13,243 nt of DNA from Candidatus Zixiibacteriota bacterium (GTDB taxonomy: Bacteria > Zixibacteria > MSB-5A5 > GN15 > FEB-12): the NCBI GenBank assembly GCA_030591625.1, contig JAUVAR010000032.1, forward strand, positions 1-13,243. The letters are read 5' to 3'. Numbering within the stretch: position 1 is the first letter of the stretch; each line of letters begins with the position of its first letter. The notes beneath the pieces were generated by a model, which was given only the letters and a program-made list of their open reading frames with translations, did no database searches and was not told the DNA's origin. This document shows, piece after piece, positions 6,885 to 13,243 of the stretch. A program made the translations under genes and the position numbers.

Positions 6885-7214
6885 CTACTTTGAATTATTT
6901 TCGCCAGCTACAATTTCGATAGCACTATCGATAGGAATCCGCCATACCCCAGATGAAGTATCGAGCAACTCATAAGATGAGAGCAATGAATCCTCATGAG
7001 CTCTTAGCTTGGCCAGCTCTTCTGAATCAACCGAAAGGACTGCATCCTGGATTGCATCTTCAGTCGTAATCAGGAACAGTTCGTTGAGCATCACTCCTAT
7101 CCCGGCTATCACAACTATCAAGACAAGAGCAACAATCGCAATAAAGCGAACATTGGCATCTTTCTTTTCGTAACCACTTGGACGGTCGTTATGTTCGTTG
7201 TTTTGATCACTCAT
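6885..7214 (-). CDS. Small single-span membrane protein of the ACIII-oxidase operon, function unknown
   Basis: About 109 residues from ATG 7214. The first 22 are polar and charged (SDQNNEHND), then one long hydrophobic helix at about 22-46, then a soluble region of about 60 residues. That region has an acidic, possibly helical stretch (EELAKLRAHEDSLLSSYELL) followed by GVWRIPIDSAIEIV. From memory, small proteins with a tail of the kind YG-D---VRIPI-AME occur next to SCO and oxidase genes in several phyla. I know no established function and assign none. By the positive-inside rule the tail probably faces outward, but this is uncertain. TTG at 7220 is an alternative start, better spaced from an AGG at 7226-7228. 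I prefer the ATG. The gene begins within 10 bases of the actF stop and ends 6 bases before the broken SCO gene. Confidence 0.7.
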   Translation of the reverse strand: MSDQNNEHNDRPSGYEKKDANVRFIAIVALVLIVVIAGIGVMLNELFLITTEDAIQDAVLSVDSEELAKLRAHEDSLLSSYELLDTSSGVWRIPIDSAIEIVAGENNSK

Positions 7215-7222
7215 TATCAATA

Positions 7223-8419
7223 TTACCTGTTAACAAATTTAATTGAGTTTTCTAAACGACTATCACCGATTGGAACAATAGGTTCAGCAGTAAGATTTCT
7301 CCAGAAGATCCATCCAAAGATACCACCAATTGCAAGCGTCGGTCCTATATCGATCCAGCTAATATGCGGGGCATGATGATATATTGTTGGTGCTACGAGC
7401 CAATAAATATCGATCCAATGAATAACAAGAATCCAAATTGACATGATACTCATCATAACGAAGTTACGTTTTACATTGCGGAAAATCAGGATAACAAACG
7501 GCAGGAAGAAATGTCCAAACAGGAGTATCAAAGAGACCGACTTCCATTCGGTGGTACCATCAACGCCATCCCAACGATGTAAATACCAAATTGTCTCTTC
7601 CGGAATGTTACCATACCATTGCAGCAAGTACTGCGAAAAGGCGATATAGGCCCAAAATATAATAAATCCAAACATCAACTTACCAAGGTCATGATAATGC
7701 TCGGGTGTTATTTCATTCTTAAGTATTCCTTTGTACCTCAATAACAAAGCTATACCTGTAATCATCGCAAGCGATCCCACAAACCCACCGGCAAAGTAAT
7801 AGACTCCAAAAATTGTTGAATACCAATGAGGATCTAAAGACATCAACCAGTCAAATCCTGCCGCAGAAACTGTGAGCGCATAGATGACCATGCCACCGGC
7901 GGATATAGTACGCATCTTCGCGGCATATTTTTCTGAATCACCCCGATCCTGAGCTAGCGAAGTACGACGCAACATAATTGCGAGCGCCGACCAGATAGTG
8001 AAGTAGATAGTAGTTCGGATCGTGAAAAATGTTACATTAAGAAAACCGAGTTTGGGAAGTAGCAGAGGGTCAGACGCGGCATCTGCATGTGTCCAAAGAT
8101 ATAAATCATCCAGTCCCAGAAATACTGGTATAAACAAAATGAACAACCATGGTAGCGTTACAGTAATCGATTCTGATATCCGGCGAACAGTTATTGACCA
8201 GGTTGCAGTAGTAAGATGCTGAAGCATTGTAAAGAAAAGGGCACCAAGAGCTAACGAAACCCAAAATGTGAAGGCTATCAAGTACGCAAAGTTAAACTGT
8301 TCGGAGTTACTCATATAGCCCACTATACAAATAACTATCCCAATCAACGCTGCAATAAGATCGATTCGACCGTACTTATTTCGTTCGGTAAGGCGATATT
8401 TATTTGTATCTATACTCAT
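7223..8419 (-). CDS. actF: Alternative complex III subunit ActF (integral membrane quinol:cytochrome c oxidoreductase subunit)
   Basis: A 398-residue polytopic protein with about ten hydrophobic segments, an ActC paralogue in the ACIII family. Marks include GYMSNSEQFNFAYLIAF near the start, a helix containing LGALFFTMLQHLTTATW, and the cytoplasmic loop LRRTSLAQDRGDSEKYAAKM. They also include SAAGFDWLMSLDPHWYSTIF and, later, AFSQYLLQWYGNIPEETIWY, all characteristic of ActF. ActF lies in the membrane beside ActC and may form a proton path; its exact part in catalysis is less settled than that of ActC. It follows actE by 9 bases with AGG-CTAAGACT-ATG as a modest ribosome binding site. It lies at the end of the ACIII block, as in most such clusters. 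The frame is intact. Confidence 0.92.
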   Translation of the reverse strand: MSIDTNKYRLTERNKYGRIDLIAALIGIVICIVGYMSNSEQFNFAYLIAFTFWVSLALGALFFTMLQHLTTATWSITVRRISESITVTLPWLFILFIPVFLGLDDLYLWTHADAASDPLLLPKLGFLNVTFFTIRTTIYFTIWSALAIMLRRTSLAQDRGDSEKYAAKMRTISAGGMVIYALTVSAAGFDWLMSLDPHWYSTIFGVYYFAGGFVGSLAMITGIALLLRYKGILKNEITPEHYHDLGKLMFGFIIFWAYIAFSQYLLQWYGNIPEETIWYLHRWDGVDGTTEWKSVSLILLFGHFFLPFVILIFRNVKRNFVMMSIMSIWILVIHWIDIYWLVAPTIYHHAPHISWIDIGPTLAIGGIFGWIFWRNLTAEPIVPIGDSRLENSIKFVNR

Positions 8420-8428
8420 AGTCTTAGC

Positions 8429-9022
8429 CTAACGCAAACTCTCGGGTAAATCGTTCGTTGTAGCATTCTGAGAGCGTTGCAACACTCTCAAATATGAAAT
8501 TATAGCCCATCTATCTTCGACTCGGATCTGGTATTTATAAGGCGGCATGTTTCTAATACCATCCGAGATAACTTCGAAATAGTAGCCCACTTCCATTTCA
8601 ACGATATCTTCTTCGTGGAACGAAGGAGGTGGCAACAAACCTTTCTTGACAACAATACCGTCCGCATAACCGGTTCGGCCATGGCAAGGTGAACAGAATA
8701 TATCAAAACGATCACGTCCTCGTTCAATCAAGGCACGAGTTAATGGTAACGGGATCTGTTCGACATAATCATCATTTGCATCAAGACCAGTATAGTAAAT
8801 AGAATTTTCCTTTAGTGAACCACGAGCAACCGTTCCTTCGATTGGTAACCGCATAGCTGCGCCATCTTCAAAGAACGCACTCGATCCCTGTGCCTGGTAT
8901 TTTTCCTGATCATCCATATTTGGATTCAGATGAATCGCTGTGTCTCGCGATGGTCTTTGCCTGGTACACCCGAACACAGTCAGAAGCAAAAGCACCACTA
9001 ATATCAGAGAACTATTTCTCAT
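8429..9022 (-). CDS. actE: Alternative complex III subunit ActE, monoheme cytochrome c lipoprotein
   Basis: A 197-residue exported cytochrome. A short basic start and hydrophobic core lead to the lipobox-like LTVFGCTR with C19, so it is probably lipid-anchored on the outer face of the cytoplasmic membrane. The middle holds PIEGTVARGS (about 60-69), typical of ActE. The heme site is CSPCHG (C110, C113, H114) and the likely distal ligand is M159 in IRNMPPYKYQI. It should carry electrons from the multiheme ActA toward the oxidase's cytochrome c domain. The start ATG overlaps the actD stop as ATGA, implying coupled translation. Among mono-heme cytochromes, the position between actD and actF and the ARG/heme pattern make ActE the clear choice. 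Confidence 0.93.
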   Translation of the reverse strand: MRNSSLILVVLLLLTVFGCTRQRPSRDTAIHLNPNMDDQEKYQAQGSSAFFEDGAAMRLPIEGTVARGSLKENSIYYTGLDANDDYVEQIPLPLTRALIERGRDRFDIFCSPCHGRTGYADGIVVKKGLLPPPSFHEEDIVEMEVGYYFEVISDGIRNMPPYKYQIRVEDRWAIISYLRVLQRSQNATTNDLPESLR

Positions 9023-9561
9023 GACTCTTGTAATACCTCCAGGTCTGTCCCACCAATCGACTCAAGCAACACTCTTGTAGTGGCTTCATCGAATTTGGGA
9101 TCGGTTGCTTCAACACTCACAAAAAAACCGTCGTCGGAAAATTTCGCAAACTGATCAGAATGAAACACAATATGCCAAAACTGTGGCATCTTGTTAAAAA
9201 TTAGCATTGCTGCAAAAGCACCCAGCGCCGCAAAAAGAATTGTCAACCCAAACGCCACAGGGATAAACGCCTGATAAGAATTAAGCGGTTTGCCGGAAAT
9301 TACAAGGGGATAACCAACAGTCGATGTCCACCACTGAAGACCCAACCCTACAGATAATCCAATCGTACCACCCAGTCCCGCAAAATACCCAACCGGAGAT
9401 CGCTTTAATCCCATCGCATCATCCATCCCATGAATCGGAAATGGGGAGTGACAATCAAACTTACTGTATTTTGAATCTCGTAATTTTTCCGCAGCTTTCA
9501 AGAGAGCACCAGCCGATTCATATCGCGCCAGCATTCCAACTACTTTAGGATTTTTATCCAT
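9019..9561 (-). CDS. actD: Alternative complex III subunit ActD (DUF3341 membrane protein)
   Basis: About 180 residues. A soluble N-terminal domain (VVGMLARYESAGALLKAAEK, with HSPFPIHGMDDAM near 40-50) is followed by two membrane helices (about 57-77 and 95-124). A C-terminal segment FSDDGFFVSVEATDPKFD ends with a predicted helix and ESIGGTDLEVL. This is the DUF3341 layout of ActD, a structural subunit that packs beside ActC and ActF. It has no cofactor motif. The start is chosen at ATG 9561 and not the TTG at 9567, because GGAGG at 9571-9575 lies 9 bases before the ATG but only 3 bases before the TTG. The actC stop TGA falls at 9564-9566, two bases before this ATG. The 3' end overlaps actE by four bases. 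Confidence 0.92.
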   Translation of the reverse strand: MDKNPKVVGMLARYESAGALLKAAEKLRDSKYSKFDCHSPFPIHGMDDAMGLKRSPVGYFAGLGGTIGLSVGLGLQWWTSTVGYPLVISGKPLNSYQAFIPVAFGLTILFAALGAFAAMLIFNKMPQFWHIVFHSDQFAKFSDDGFFVSVEATDPKFDEATTRVLLESIGGTDLEVLQES

Positions 9562-9563
9562 GC

Positions 9564-10928
9564 TCAATGCCCTCCCCCGTTAGGATCATAATGTGGGTCC
9601 GCTTCGGGAAGTCCACCCTTTACTTCCGACATTGCTACAATTGGCAGGAATCGACAGAAAATAAGGAACAAGAAGAGGAACAGGCCGAATGATCCGACAA
9701 ATGTAAGGATATCCCAGATCGTTGGAGAGTAATAATCCCAACTTGCCGGCAAATAATCCCTCGCGAGTGACATAACAATAACGAACCGCTCGAACCACAT
9801 ACCGACATTGATCAAAATCGAAGCGATAAACATTACAACTATCGAGGTACGAAGTTTCTTAAACCAGAAAAGCTGAGGTACTATTACATTGCAACTTACC
9901 ATCGTCCAATAGGCCCATGCATAAGGACCAAAAGCACGATTTACAAATGTAAATGATTCGTAGATATTTCCTGAGTACCATGCGATGAAAAACTCCATCG
10001 CGTATGCATACCCAACCATCATGCCTGTCAGTAACATAATCTTATTCATTTTTTCTAAATGCATGACAGTAATAATATGCTCAAGGGCGAATACTTTCCG
10101 GACAATGATACCAAGTGTTAATACCATCGCGAAGCCTGAGAAGATTGCTCCAGCGACAAAGTACGGAGGGAAAATTGTCGAATGCCAACCCGGTACAATA
10201 GAAACTGCAAAGTCAGTCGAAACAACCGAATGAACAGATAACACGAGTGGTGTTGACACACCGGCCAGAATAAGATATGCAAGTTCGTAGTGTTTCCACT
10301 GTCTGTTGCCACCGCGCCATCCCAGTGAGAGCACGCCGAAGATAATCTTTTTTACTTTTGATACTGCTCTGTCACGAAGTGTTGCAAGATCAGGAATCAA
10401 TCCGGTGTACCAGAACAACGCCGAACAGGTGAAGTAAATTGATACCGCGAAAACATCCCATAGAAGTGGTGACCGGAAATTCGGCCAGAGTGACATCTGA
10501 TTTGGTATCGGGAATATCCAATAAACTGCCCAAATACGCCCGACATGAACACCGGGAAATATAAGTGCGCACATCACCGCAAAAATTGTCATTGCTTCCG
10601 CAAAGCGGTTGATCGCTGTCCGCCATTGTTGTCTAAACAGAAAGAGAATCGCCGATATCAATGTTCCGGCATGACCAATTCCAACCCAGAACACAAAATT
10701 GACAATCGCCCAACCCCATGCAACCGGCACATTCAAACCCCAAATGCCGATTCCTTCATAGACCAAAAACCCGAGCGATCCAAGCAGTACCATCACAAGC
10801 GAACCAGTAGCACCAATCAAGAGCAACCAGAGCGGCGTTGTTTTCCGTTCGGCCACCCGGCTGACACTTTCGGTTATTCCCGCAAACGTGTTAGGTTCTG
10901 TTTGTACGATTTCAGAGTTGGATGACAT
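9564..10928 (-). CDS. actC: Alternative complex III subunit ActC (NrfD/PsrC-like quinol-oxidising membrane subunit)
   Basis: A 454-residue protein with about ten hydrophobic helices, of the NrfD/PsrC type. In ACIII this subunit holds the menaquinol site on the outer side of the membrane and hands electrons to the FeS clusters of ActB. Family marks are VPVAWGWAIVNFVFWVGIGH ending at H86, then a helix with HAGTLISAILFLFRQ and NRFAEAMTIFA. FPGVHVGRIW (H128) and SPLLWDVFAVSIYF (D158) follow. H128 and D158 are good candidates for quinol headgroup contacts by analogy with known ACIII structures; this is inference. Later come PGWHSTIFPPYFVAGAIFSG and the C-terminal RFLPIVAMSEVK. The ATG at 10928 follows the actB stop after 22 bases with only a weak ribosome binding site. 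The frame is intact and the length is usual. Confidence 0.95.
   Translation of the reverse strand: MSSNSEIVQTEPNTFAGITESVSRVAERKTTPLWLLLIGATGSLVMVLLGSLGFLVYEGIGIWGLNVPVAWGWAIVNFVFWVGIGHAGTLISAILFLFRQQWRTAINRFAEAMTIFAVMCALIFPGVHVGRIWAVYWIFPIPNQMSLWPNFRSPLLWDVFAVSIYFTCSALFWYTGLIPDLATLRDRAVSKVKKIIFGVLSLGWRGGNRQWKHYELAYLILAGVSTPLVLSVHSVVSTDFAVSIVPGWHSTIFPPYFVAGAIFSGFAMVLTLGIIVRKVFALEHIITVMHLEKMNKIMLLTGMMVGYAYAMEFFIAWYSGNIYESFTFVNRAFGPYAWAYWTMVSCNVIVPQLFWFKKLRTSIVVMFIASILINVGMWFERFVIVMSLARDYLPASWDYYSPTIWDILTFVGSFGLFLFLFLIFCRFLPIVAMSEVKGGLPEADPHYDPNGGGH
9570..9578 (-). promoter_or_regulatory. Strong Shine-Dalgarno site for actD, inside the 3' end of actC
   Basis: The minus strand reads GGGGGAGGG, which also encodes the last glycines of ActC (GGGH). 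The GGAGG core is 9 bases from ATG 9561. It decides the actD start and suggests that a ribosome finishing actC can restart on actD. Confidence 0.7.
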
Positions 10929-10950
10929 CTATTTAAATCTCAATTCTATC

Positions 10951-13243
10951 TTAACTTTCCGATCTTTCAATAAGATCAGGATGCGGATTACGTAACTTCG
11001 CAAGGTAGGAAGTACGTGGTCGGATATTTAATTCTGCAAGCATATCATACTTGCGATCATTCTTCTTTAACTTGCTAACTTTACTTTCCGGATCATTAAC
11101 ATTGCCAAACTGAATTGCATTGGCCGGACATGACTGCTGACAGGCAGGGACAACATCACCATCACCCACATCACGCTTTTCGTTCTTGGCTGTGATCTTG
11201 GCTTTACTGATTCGCTGAATACAATATGTGCATTTTTCCATCACACCACGCGAACGAACAGTCACCTCAGGATTCTGAGCCATCTTTACGATCTCAGGAA
11301 TATCTTTGGTGTAATTGAAGAAATTAAACCGGCGTACTTTATATGGACAGTTGTTCGAACAATAGCGCGTTCCGATACAACGATTATAAACCATCGTGTT
11401 GAGACCTTCATCGTCATGAACAGTTGCCGCTACCGGACAAACCTGCTCGCACGGTGCCATCTCACAATGTTGACATCCTACCGGCTGCATCACCACCTCA
11501 GGATTATCGGCATCTCCAACATAGTAGCGATCAATTCGTATCCAGTGCATCTCACGTCCATTACGTGTCTGCTCTTTGCCCACGACAGGAATATTATTTT
11601 CACTCTGACAGGCTATCGTGCAGGCGTTGCAACCAGTACATGAGTTCAGATCTATTGTCATCCCCCATTGATATCCCTTGTCATATTTATGGTCTTCCCA
11701 CAACGATACAAGCGGTGGATGTTCAATCTCTTTAGGATAAAATTCTGCTTTTTCTTTATAAGATGCAAGAGTCGTTTCACGAGCTATCGGACGACCTTCC
11801 ATGCTGCCATGGTCCTGTGTGCTGGCCAACTCATGACGACGATCGGTACGAAGAATCTTTCCACTTGTAGCAAACGGAGCATCAACGGTTCGAATCGCAA
11901 AGGCATCAAAGCCAACCTCGGTAGCTACACGTCCTCCGGCTTTACGACCATACCCAAGTGAAATCGATATCGCATCATCGACATGCCCCGGAATAATCCA
12001 GGCTGGAAGCGTTAAAGCACCACCCGGAGTTTTCACCTCAATCATATCCGCATCGGAATCATCAACAATAACGCCTAAACGATCGGCCATCGACTGGCTC
12101 ATCAAAGCTGCATTATCCCAGGTCAATTTCGAAACCGCGTCAGGTAATTCCTGTAACCAACCGTTGTTGGCATAGCGTCCGTCATAAAGCTGTGAGCTAT
12201 AGAAACCAATTTCGATATCATCGGTAACAGTAGATGCAAATAATTTACTTGAAGCAACAGCTACAGACGCTTTATCAATTTTAGTAACGACAGAAGATGC
12301 TTCACTATCAGCCAGTATTCCATCGTGCAGAGCTTTTGTCCAAACCTTTTCAAAATCAGCTGACTTGACTACGCCCTGCCATGTCTCTTTTACTGTATCG
12401 TATGCTGTTTTTTCTTCACTTCCAGAGATCATGGTAAGCAAATCGACTTGATTGATGCCTCCATACAACGGCTCAATCAAAGGTTGCACAATACTGAGAG
12501 TCCCATCAACCGCACGAGCATCCGACCAACTCTCAAGGAAATGCGTTTGTGGCAGATGCCATGAACATAGTGATGATGTTTCATCAAGATGCGACGAAAG
12601 GTGAATCGAATTCTTAACTTTCTTCAACGCTCTTGCAAATTTTAAGTCAGAAGGTGCAGAATATACAAGATTGCCACCCGCCATAACAAGCGTATCAATC
12701 TCTGAGTTCTTCATTCGAGCCACTAACGACTTAAGGTCGATGGTCGAAGAAATAAACTCAGACTTAAGCGACTTATATTTTATTGTATTATTGTTATTTC
12801 CAAGCGCTTCATTTAATGCAACGACAACCGAATGCAGTTCCGCAGGTTGTCTTGCACCAGCCACAATCAAAGACTTTCCTTTGGCACTCACCAAATCAGA
12901 TGCGAGCACTTTCACAAACTTTGAATCAATCGCCGGATCAGATATTTTCTTAGCATCAAACGGGTGTTCAATACCCAACTGCGTCAACTCGTACGCCAAC
13001 ACCATTGCAAATTTACCAACAAGCGATGACTTAAGGCGTAAACGATGATCGGCCTGTGCACCAGTTACTGTAAAATTACTTTCAACTGAGTACAAACGAT
13101 TCATTGTGTCAGATTGTGAACGTACTTTCCGACCAACTGAGAATTTCTTCGTTGCTCTGACAGACTCTGACTCTGCCTGCAAGAAGTCCGAATCGAGTGC
13201 AAGAATAACATCCGCTTTATCATAATCATATATCGGTTGCAGA
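10951..13243 (-). CDS. actB: Alternative complex III subunit ActB, molybdopterin-oxidoreductase-like plus FeS domain, 5' end missing
   Basis: 763 residues are visible and the frame stays open through the right edge, so the start lies outside the window. The edge encodes PIYDYDKADVILALDSDFL, a conserved strand of the oxidoreductase-like domain. A TTG near 13182 is not the start. The larger part resembles a molybdopterin oxidoreductase; in ACIII this domain is known to lack the cofactor. The last 235 or so residues are the ferredoxin-like domain, with cysteine groups CTGCNACTIAC, CQHCEMAPCEQVCP, CIGTRYCSNNCPY and CTYC, followed by CQQSCP. These match the four clusters (three 4Fe-4S, one 3Fe-4S) described for ACIII. 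ActB passes electrons from the quinol site in ActC to the hemes of ActA. Full-length family members are around 1000 residues, so roughly a quarter is missing. Any Tat signal would lie outside. Confidence 0.95.
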   Translation of the reverse strand, partial: LQPIYDYDKADVILALDSDFLQAESESVRATKKFSVGRKVRSQSDTMNRLYSVESNFTVTGAQADHRLRLKSSLVGKFAMVLAYELTQLGIEHPFDAKKISDPAIDSKFVKVLASDLVSAKGKSLIVAGARQPAELHSVVVALNEALGNNNNTIKYKSLKSEFISSTIDLKSLVARMKNSEIDTLVMAGGNLVYSAPSDLKFARALKKVKNSIHLSSHLDETSSLCSWHLPQTHFLESWSDARAVDGTLSIVQPLIEPLYGGINQVDLLTMISGSEEKTAYDTVKETWQGVVKSADFEKVWTKALHDGILADSEASSVVTKIDKASVAVASSKLFASTVTDDIEIGFYSSQLYDGRYANNGWLQELPDAVSKLTWDNAALMSQSMADRLGVIVDDSDADMIEVKTPGGALTLPAWIIPGHVDDAISISLGYGRKAGGRVATEVGFDAFAIRTVDAPFATSGKILRTDRRHELASTQDHGSMEGRPIARETTLASYKEKAEFYPKEIEHPPLVSLWEDHKYDKGYQWGMTIDLNSCTGCNACTIACQSENNIPVVGKEQTRNGREMHWIRIDRYYVGDADNPEVVMQPVGCQHCEMAPCEQVCPVAATVHDDEGLNTMVYNRCIGTRYCSNNCPYKVRRFNFFNYTKDIPEIVKMAQNPEVTVRSRGVMEKCTYCIQRISKAKITAKNEKRDVGDGDVVPACQQSCPANAIQFGNVNDPESKVSKLKKNDRKYDMLAELNIRPRTSYLAKLRNPHPDLIERSES

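Noticed and set aside
10545..10925. Plus-strand open frame of 126 codons opposite actC
   Set aside because: Cysteine, histidine and proline richness reflects the complement of membrane-protein codons. It is antisense to an intact conserved gene.
12671..13048. Plus-strand open frame of 125 codons opposite actB
   Set aside because: It lies antisense to a well-conserved gene, its product has no recognisable motif, and it has no operon context. It is a coding shadow.
13180..13182. TTG as the start codon of actB
   Set aside because: The frame continues upstream to the window edge with conserved residues (ADVILALDSDFL), so this is an internal leucine codon.
10951..13243. ActB as a true molybdenum enzyme such as polysulfide reductase or a formate dehydrogenase
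   Set aside because: The fusion of the oxidoreductase-like part to the FeS part, followed by actC, DUF3341 actD, ActE and ActF, is specific to alternative complex III. The family is known to lack the molybdenum cofactor.

Overview
The window is almost entirely one minus-strand respiratory operon. It reads from the right edge to the left and encodes the aerobic end of an electron transport chain: an alternative complex III (ACIII, the menaquinol:cytochrome c oxidoreductase that replaces bc1) followed by a caa3-type heme-copper oxygen reductase and its assembly factors. Order in the direction of transcription: actB (open at the right edge), actC, actD, actE, actF, a small single-span membrane protein, a SCO gene broken by an in-frame TAA, coxB (CuA plus fused cytochrome c), coxA, coxC, coxD, a fused ctaA-SCO gene, and a DUF420 gene. 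After a 78-base gap, the start of a separate secreted protein runs off the left edge. No RNA gene, mobile element, CRISPR array or origin was seen.

How the parts work together (family knowledge applied to the motifs seen): quinol is oxidised by the NrfD-like membrane subunits ActC and ActF. Electrons pass through the FeS clusters of ActB and the heme c groups of ActE and of ActA, which is expected just beyond the right edge. They then go to the cytochrome c domain on CoxB, to CuA, and to heme a and the a3/CuB site of CoxA. CoxA has a YSHP motif where A1-type enzymes have a glutamate, which marks it as type A2, as in the Rhodothermus caa3 enzyme. CtaA makes heme A, SCO proteins deliver copper to CuA, and DUF420 proteins of the CtaM/YozB kind are linked to oxidase assembly. 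Genes are separated by at most about 25 bases and often overlap, which fits one transcript.

Organism: a bacterium of moderately low GC (low 40s percent by eye). The ACIII-caa3 arrangement, the TWIEY-NR style of CtaA and the secreted protein with a probable carboxypeptidase-regulatory-like fold suggest the Bacteroidota/FCB side of the tree, for example Zixibacteria, Marinimicrobia or Calditrichota-like lineages. The phylum cannot be fixed from this sequence.

Most of the window is orthodox. The points worth a second look are the CtaA-SCO fusion with a coherent nine-helix topology, the single nonsense codon in the stand-alone SCO gene of the same operon, an uncharacterised small membrane protein, and a repeat-bearing Ser/Thr/Asp-rich tail on CoxD. 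I found no convincing undescribed system beyond these.
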